Assembly: GCF_900232995.1 (NCBI RefSeq) | Contig: NZ_OCVX01000007.1 | Span: forward strand, 196,599-248,891 | Direction of reading: 5' to 3' | From: Mycobacterium simulans | Lineage (GTDB): Bacteria; Actinomycetota; Actinomycetes; Mycobacteriales; Mycobacteriaceae | DNA: 52,293 bases | Program-made: the position numbers and the translations under genes | Shown here: in pieces, positions 49,247 to 52,293 of the stretch | Position numbering within the stretch: position 1 is the stretch's first letter | How the letters are laid out: each line of letters opens with the position of its first letter | Notes under the pieces: model-generated | The model's database searches: none | What the model saw: only the letters and a program-made list of their open reading frames with translations | What the model was told of the DNA's origin: nothing

Positions 49247-52078
49247 ATGGTTGAGGTTTCCGATGCCGCACTCGAACCGATCGGCGACGTCCACCGGACC
49301 CGGCTTGGTCGCGAGGCAACCGAGCCGATGCGTGCCGACATCAGGTTGCTGGGCACCGTCCTCGGCGACACCGTGCGCGAACAAAATGGCGACGAGATAT
49401 TCGACCTCGTCGAGCGGGCGCGGGTGGAAGCCTTCCGGGTGCGGCGATCAGAGATCGATCGCGCCGAGATGTCGCGGATGTTCTCTGGCATCGATATCCA
49501 CCAAGCGCTACCCGTCATCCGCGCTTTCACTCACTTCGCGCTGTTGGCCAACGTGGCCGAAGACATCCACCGGGAGCGGCGCCGCCGCATTCACGTCGCC
49601 GCCGGCGAGCCGCCGCAGGACTCCAGCCTGGCCGCCACGTACGCGAAACTCGATCTGGCGCAATTGGATTCGGCCACGGTTGTCGACGCGCTAAAGGGTG
49701 CCCTGGTTTCCCCGGTCATCACCGCTCACCCCACCGAGCCCCGCCGGCGCACCGTCTTCGTCACTCAGCACCGGATCACCGAGTTGATGCGGCTGCACGC
49801 CGAGGGGCACACCGAGACCGACAGCGGCCGTAGCATCGAACTCGAGTTGCGCCGCCAGGTGCTCACCCTGTGGCAAACCGCGCTGATCCGGCTCTCTCGA
49901 CTGCAGATCAGTGACGAGATCGCGGTCGGGCTGCGGTTGTACCCGTCGGCGTTCTTCGAGGTGATCCCGCAGGTCAACGCGGAGGTCCGGGAAGCGTTGC
50001 GAGCCCGCTGGCCCGAGGCCGATCTGCTGTCCGAGCCCATCTTGCAGCCGGGTTCCTGGATCGGTGGTGACCGCGACGGAAACCCTAACGTGACCGCCGA
50101 CGTGGTGCGGCTGGCCACCGGTGGCGCCGCGTTCACCGCCTTGTCGCACTACCTGGCCGAACTCGACCACCTCGAGCAGGAGCTGTCGATGTCGTCGCGT
50201 CTGCTCACCGTTACCCCCGAGGTGGCCGCACTGGCCAACGGCTGCCAGGACCAGGCTCGCGCCGACGAGCCCTACCGGCGGGCGTTGCGGGGGATCCGCG
50301 CTCGCCTCACCGCGACGGCCGTTGAAATCCTCGATCAACAACCGCAGCATCTGCTTGACCTGGGATTGCCGCGGTACGCCACGCCGGCCGAGCTGCGCGC
50401 CGATCTCGACACCATCGATGCGTCGTTGCGTACGCACGGCAGTGCGCTATTGGCCGAAGACCGGCTGGCTCTATTGCGTGAAGGAGTGCACGTCTTCGGC
50501 TTTCATTTGTGCGGCCTGGACCTGCGGCAAAACTCGGACGTGCACGAGGAGGTGGTCGGCGAGCTGCTGGCGTGGGCGGGCGTGCACCCGGATTACCGTT
50601 CGTTGCCGGAAGATGAGCGGGTCGCGCTGCTAGTTGCCGAGCTGGCAACGCGCCGTCCGCTGGTTGGTGTCCGGGCGCTGGGGGTACCTCTCGCTTGCGG
50701 GGGCTTGTCCGACCTGGCCCGTAGCGAGCTGGACATCGTCGCCGCCGCGAACCACGCGGTCGAGACCTACGGCCCCGCCGCGGTACCCAATTACGTCGTC
50801 TCGATGTGTCGTTCGGTATCAGACGTGTTGGAGGCGGCGATCCTGCTGAAGGAGGCCGGCCTCCTGGACGCCTCCGGGACCGAACCGTACTGCCCGGTCG
50901 GCATTTCGCCGCTGTTCGAGACGATCGACGATCTGCACAACGGGGCGACCATTCTGCAAGCGATGCTGGACCTTCCGCTCTACCGAGCCCTCGTGGTGGC
51001 CCGGGGCGGATCCCAGGAGGTGATGCTCGGCTACTCAGACTCCAACAAGGACGGCGGCTACCTGGCCGCCAACTGGGCGGTCTACCGCGCCGAGCTCGCT
51101 CTGGCCGAAGCCGCCCGCAAGGCCGGAATTCGGTTGCGGCTCTTCCACGGTCGCGGCGGCACCGTCGGTCGCGGCGGCGGTCCCAGCTACCAGGCCATCC
51201 TGGCCCAACCACCGGGAGCGGTGAATGGCTCGTTGCGGCTTACCGAGCAGGGTGAGGTGATCGCGGCCAAATACGCCGAACCGCAGATGGCCCGGCGCAA
51301 TCTGGAGAGCCTGCTGGCCGCCACCCTGGAATCGACGTTGCTGGATGTCGAGGGCCTTGGTGACGCGGCCGAGCCGGCCTATGCGGTGCTCGAGGAGGTG
51401 GCCGCGCTGGCGCAACGGGCGTACGCCGAATTAGTCCATGAGACACCGGGTTTCGTCGAGTATTTCCAGGCTTCAACGCCGGTCAGCGAGATCGGCTCGC
51501 TGAACATCGGCAGCCGGCCCGCATCGCGCAAGCCAACTCGGTCTATCGCGGATCTGCGTGCCATCCCGTGGGTGCTGGCCTGGAGCCAGTCGCGGGTGAT
51601 GCTTCCCGGCTGGTATGGCACCGGCTCGGCATTTGAGCAGTGGATCGCGGCCGGCCCCGAAAGTGAAAGCGAGAGAGTGGAAGTCCTGCACGACCTGTAT
51701 CAGCGGTGGTCGTTTTTCCGCAGCGTGCTGTCGAATATGGCGCAGGTGCTGGCCAAGAGCGATCTGGGCCTGGCGGCGTGCTACTCCGAGTTGGTGGCCG
51801 ATGAATCGTTGCGGCACAGAGTGTTTGACAAGATCGCCGACGAACACCACCGAACGATCGCCATGTACAAACGCATCACGGGTGACGACGATCTGCTTGC
51901 CGACAACCCGGCCCTGGCGCGTTCGGTGTTCAACCGCTTCCCCTACCTGGAGCCGCTGAACCATCTTCAGGTGGAACTGCTGCGCCGCTACCGCTCGGGC
52001 GAGGACGACGACCTCGTGCAGCGCGGCATCCTGCTGACGATGAACGGCCTGGCCAGCGCGCTGCGAAATAGCGGGTAA
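49247..52078 (+). CDS. ppc: Phosphoenolpyruvate carboxylase
   Basis: 943 residues from ATG 49247. Anaplerotic enzyme making oxaloacetate from PEP and bicarbonate. Landmarks: catalytic His in TAHPTEPRRRTVFVTQHRI near 160, GGDRDGNPNVTADV near 282, VMLGYSDSNKDGGYLAANW near 593, the glycine loop LFHGRGGTVGRGGGPSY near 632, SQSRVMLPGWYG near 785, and the C-terminal RNSG that inserts into the active site. Length is normal for bacterial PEPC. GATACT lies seven bases before the ATG, so transcription may start at the ATG. H37Rv, as I recall, lacks ppc, while M. leprae keeps it at this site. A 25-bp repeat element lies within it at 50679. Confidence 0.96.
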   Translation: MVEVSDAALEPIGDVHRTRLGREATEPMRADIRLLGTVLGDTVREQNGDEIFDLVERARVEAFRVRRSEIDRAEMSRMFSGIDIHQALPVIRAFTHFALLANVAEDIHRERRRRIHVAAGEPPQDSSLAATYAKLDLAQLDSATVVDALKGALVSPVITAHPTEPRRRTVFVTQHRITELMRLHAEGHTETDSGRSIELELRRQVLTLWQTALIRLSRLQISDEIAVGLRLYPSAFFEVIPQVNAEVREALRARWPEADLLSEPILQPGSWIGGDRDGNPNVTADVVRLATGGAAFTALSHYLAELDHLEQELSMSSRLLTVTPEVAALANGCQDQARADEPYRRALRGIRARLTATAVEILDQQPQHLLDLGLPRYATPAELRADLDTIDASLRTHGSALLAEDRLALLREGVHVFGFHLCGLDLRQNSDVHEEVVGELLAWAGVHPDYRSLPEDERVALLVAELATRRPLVGVRALGVPLACGGLSDLARSELDIVAAANHAVETYGPAAVPNYVVSMCRSVSDVLEAAILLKEAGLLDASGTEPYCPVGISPLFETIDDLHNGATILQAMLDLPLYRALVVARGGSQEVMLGYSDSNKDGGYLAANWAVYRAELALAEAARKAGIRLRLFHGRGGTVGRGGGPSYQAILAQPPGAVNGSLRLTEQGEVIAAKYAEPQMARRNLESLLAATLESTLLDVEGLGDAAEPAYAVLEEVAALAQRAYAELVHETPGFVEYFQASTPVSEIGSLNIGSRPASRKPTRSIADLRAIPWVLAWSQSRVMLPGWYGTGSAFEQWIAAGPESESERVEVLHDLYQRWSFFRSVLSNMAQVLAKSDLGLAACYSELVADESLRHRVFDKIADEHHRTIAMYKRITGDDDLLADNPALARSVFNRFPYLEPLNHLQVELLRRYRSGEDDDLVQRGILLTMNGLASALRNSG
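50679..50703. repeat. GGGGGTACC hairpin element, copy 2, inside ppc
   Basis: TGGGGGTACCTCTCGC then TTGCGGGGG, identical to 20001-20025 except T for C at base 13. It encodes LGVPLACGG in PEPC and keeps the frame, so it behaves as a tolerated in-frame element or a chance match preserved by coding. Confidence 0.55.
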
Positions 52079-52091
52079 CCGGCCGCGACGG

Positions 52092-52293
52092 TCACCCGTG
52101 CGTTCCGGGTTTGCCATAAAACGGTCCGCCTGCGCCGCGGGCACCGCCGGTCCCGTCGGGCACGCCGATGCCGGCGCTTCCTCCGTTGCCGCCGTCACCG
52201 ACCACCTGGGCATTGCCGCCTATGCCACCGTCTCCTCCGGAGCCGTCGTTGCCCCTGCTGCCATGGCCGCTCCCAACCCCGTCAGCCCCACCG
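52092..52293 (-). CDS. PE_PGRS family protein, C-terminal end
   Basis: The reverse frame is open from the window edge to TGA at 52092-52094, 66 codons. It encodes Gly/Asn-rich PGRS repeats (GGDGGIGGNAQVVGDGGNGG) and ends GGPFYGKPGTHG. PE_PGRS proteins are exported, surface-associated mycobacterial proteins; this position after secG/ppc corresponds to PE_PGRS26 in H37Rv, but repeats prevent a firm assignment. The PE domain lies beyond the window. Confidence 0.9.
   Translation of the reverse strand, partial: GGADGVGSGHGSRGNDGSGGDGGIGGNAQVVGDGGNGGSAGIGVPDGTGGARGAGGPFYGKPGTHG

Noticed and set aside
1..52293. CRISPR array or insertion sequence with terminal inverted repeats
   Set aside because: The tandem repeats seen are in coding regions without spacers, and no transposase or bounded IS was found.
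1..52293. tRNA or rRNA genes
   Set aside because: No cloverleaf-like sequence with GTTCRANNC or conserved rRNA blocks was noticed in the intergenic regions.

Overview
The window is high-GC chromosomal DNA from a slow-growing Mycobacterium close to, but not part of, the M. tuberculosis complex. This rests on PPE-MPTR, PPE-SVP and PE_PGRS genes, an MPT63 homologue, WS/DGAT and FadD genes, and gene orders that match, from memory, Rv1919c-Rv1932 and Rv1415-Rv1440 of H37Rv. The proteins are similar to but clearly different from the H37Rv ones, and a phosphoenolpyruvate carboxylase gene sits after secG. A member of the M. kansasii group or of the lineages nearest M. tuberculosis would fit; I cannot name the species.

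Layout. 1-1.6 kb: 3' truncated PPE-MPTR gene. 2.1-4.9 kb: two luciferase-like oxidoreductases and a Gly-rich secreted protein. 4.9-16.9 kb: an Rv1919c-Rv1932-like block (SRPBCC protein, acyltransferase, two serine hydrolases, FadD31-like FAAL, MPT63, SDR, SnoaL-like protein, two DJ-1/PfpI proteins, Tpx) plus an unlisted 53-residue lipoprotein. 17.1-19.1 kb: a scar zone with a fadE 3' remnant, a VapC-like toxin with a damaged upstream frame, a NYN nuclease and the 3' end of an unknown gene. It abuts a ribA2 lacking most of its DHBP-synthase domain, so about 19.1 kb looks like a rearrangement breakpoint. 19.1-21.6 kb: ribA2, ribH, a PH-domain membrane protein and lprH.

21.7-26.2 kb is the most unusual part. 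A reverse-strand, partly lower-GC cassette sits between lprH and uvrC. It encodes an EspC-like small protein, a WXG-type protein with a variable C-terminal toxin-like domain, and a putative immunity protein coupled to it by an ATGA overlap. The toxin gene carries a one-base frameshift exactly in its WXG motif. The cassette is followed by duplicated lprH 3' ends, a tandem pair of ricin-type lectins (Rv1419/sMTL-13-like), a degenerate uvrC 5' copy and a second scar containing the EspC-gene promoter plus lprH 3' end. This looks like a recombining type VII secretion toxin/immunity hotspot.

26.2-46.4 kb is conserved: uvrC-rapZ-yvcK-whiA, an Rv1424c lipoprotein, a WS/DGAT, lipO-fadD12-acyltransferase, a PucR-like regulator, a possible structured RNA with terminator, a two-gene membrane protein/FAD oxidoreductase unit, a PAVAP-repeat secreted protein and gap-pgk-tpiA. 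46.4-52.3 kb: PPE-SVP gene, secG with an inverted partial copy, ppc, and the 3' end of a PE_PGRS gene.
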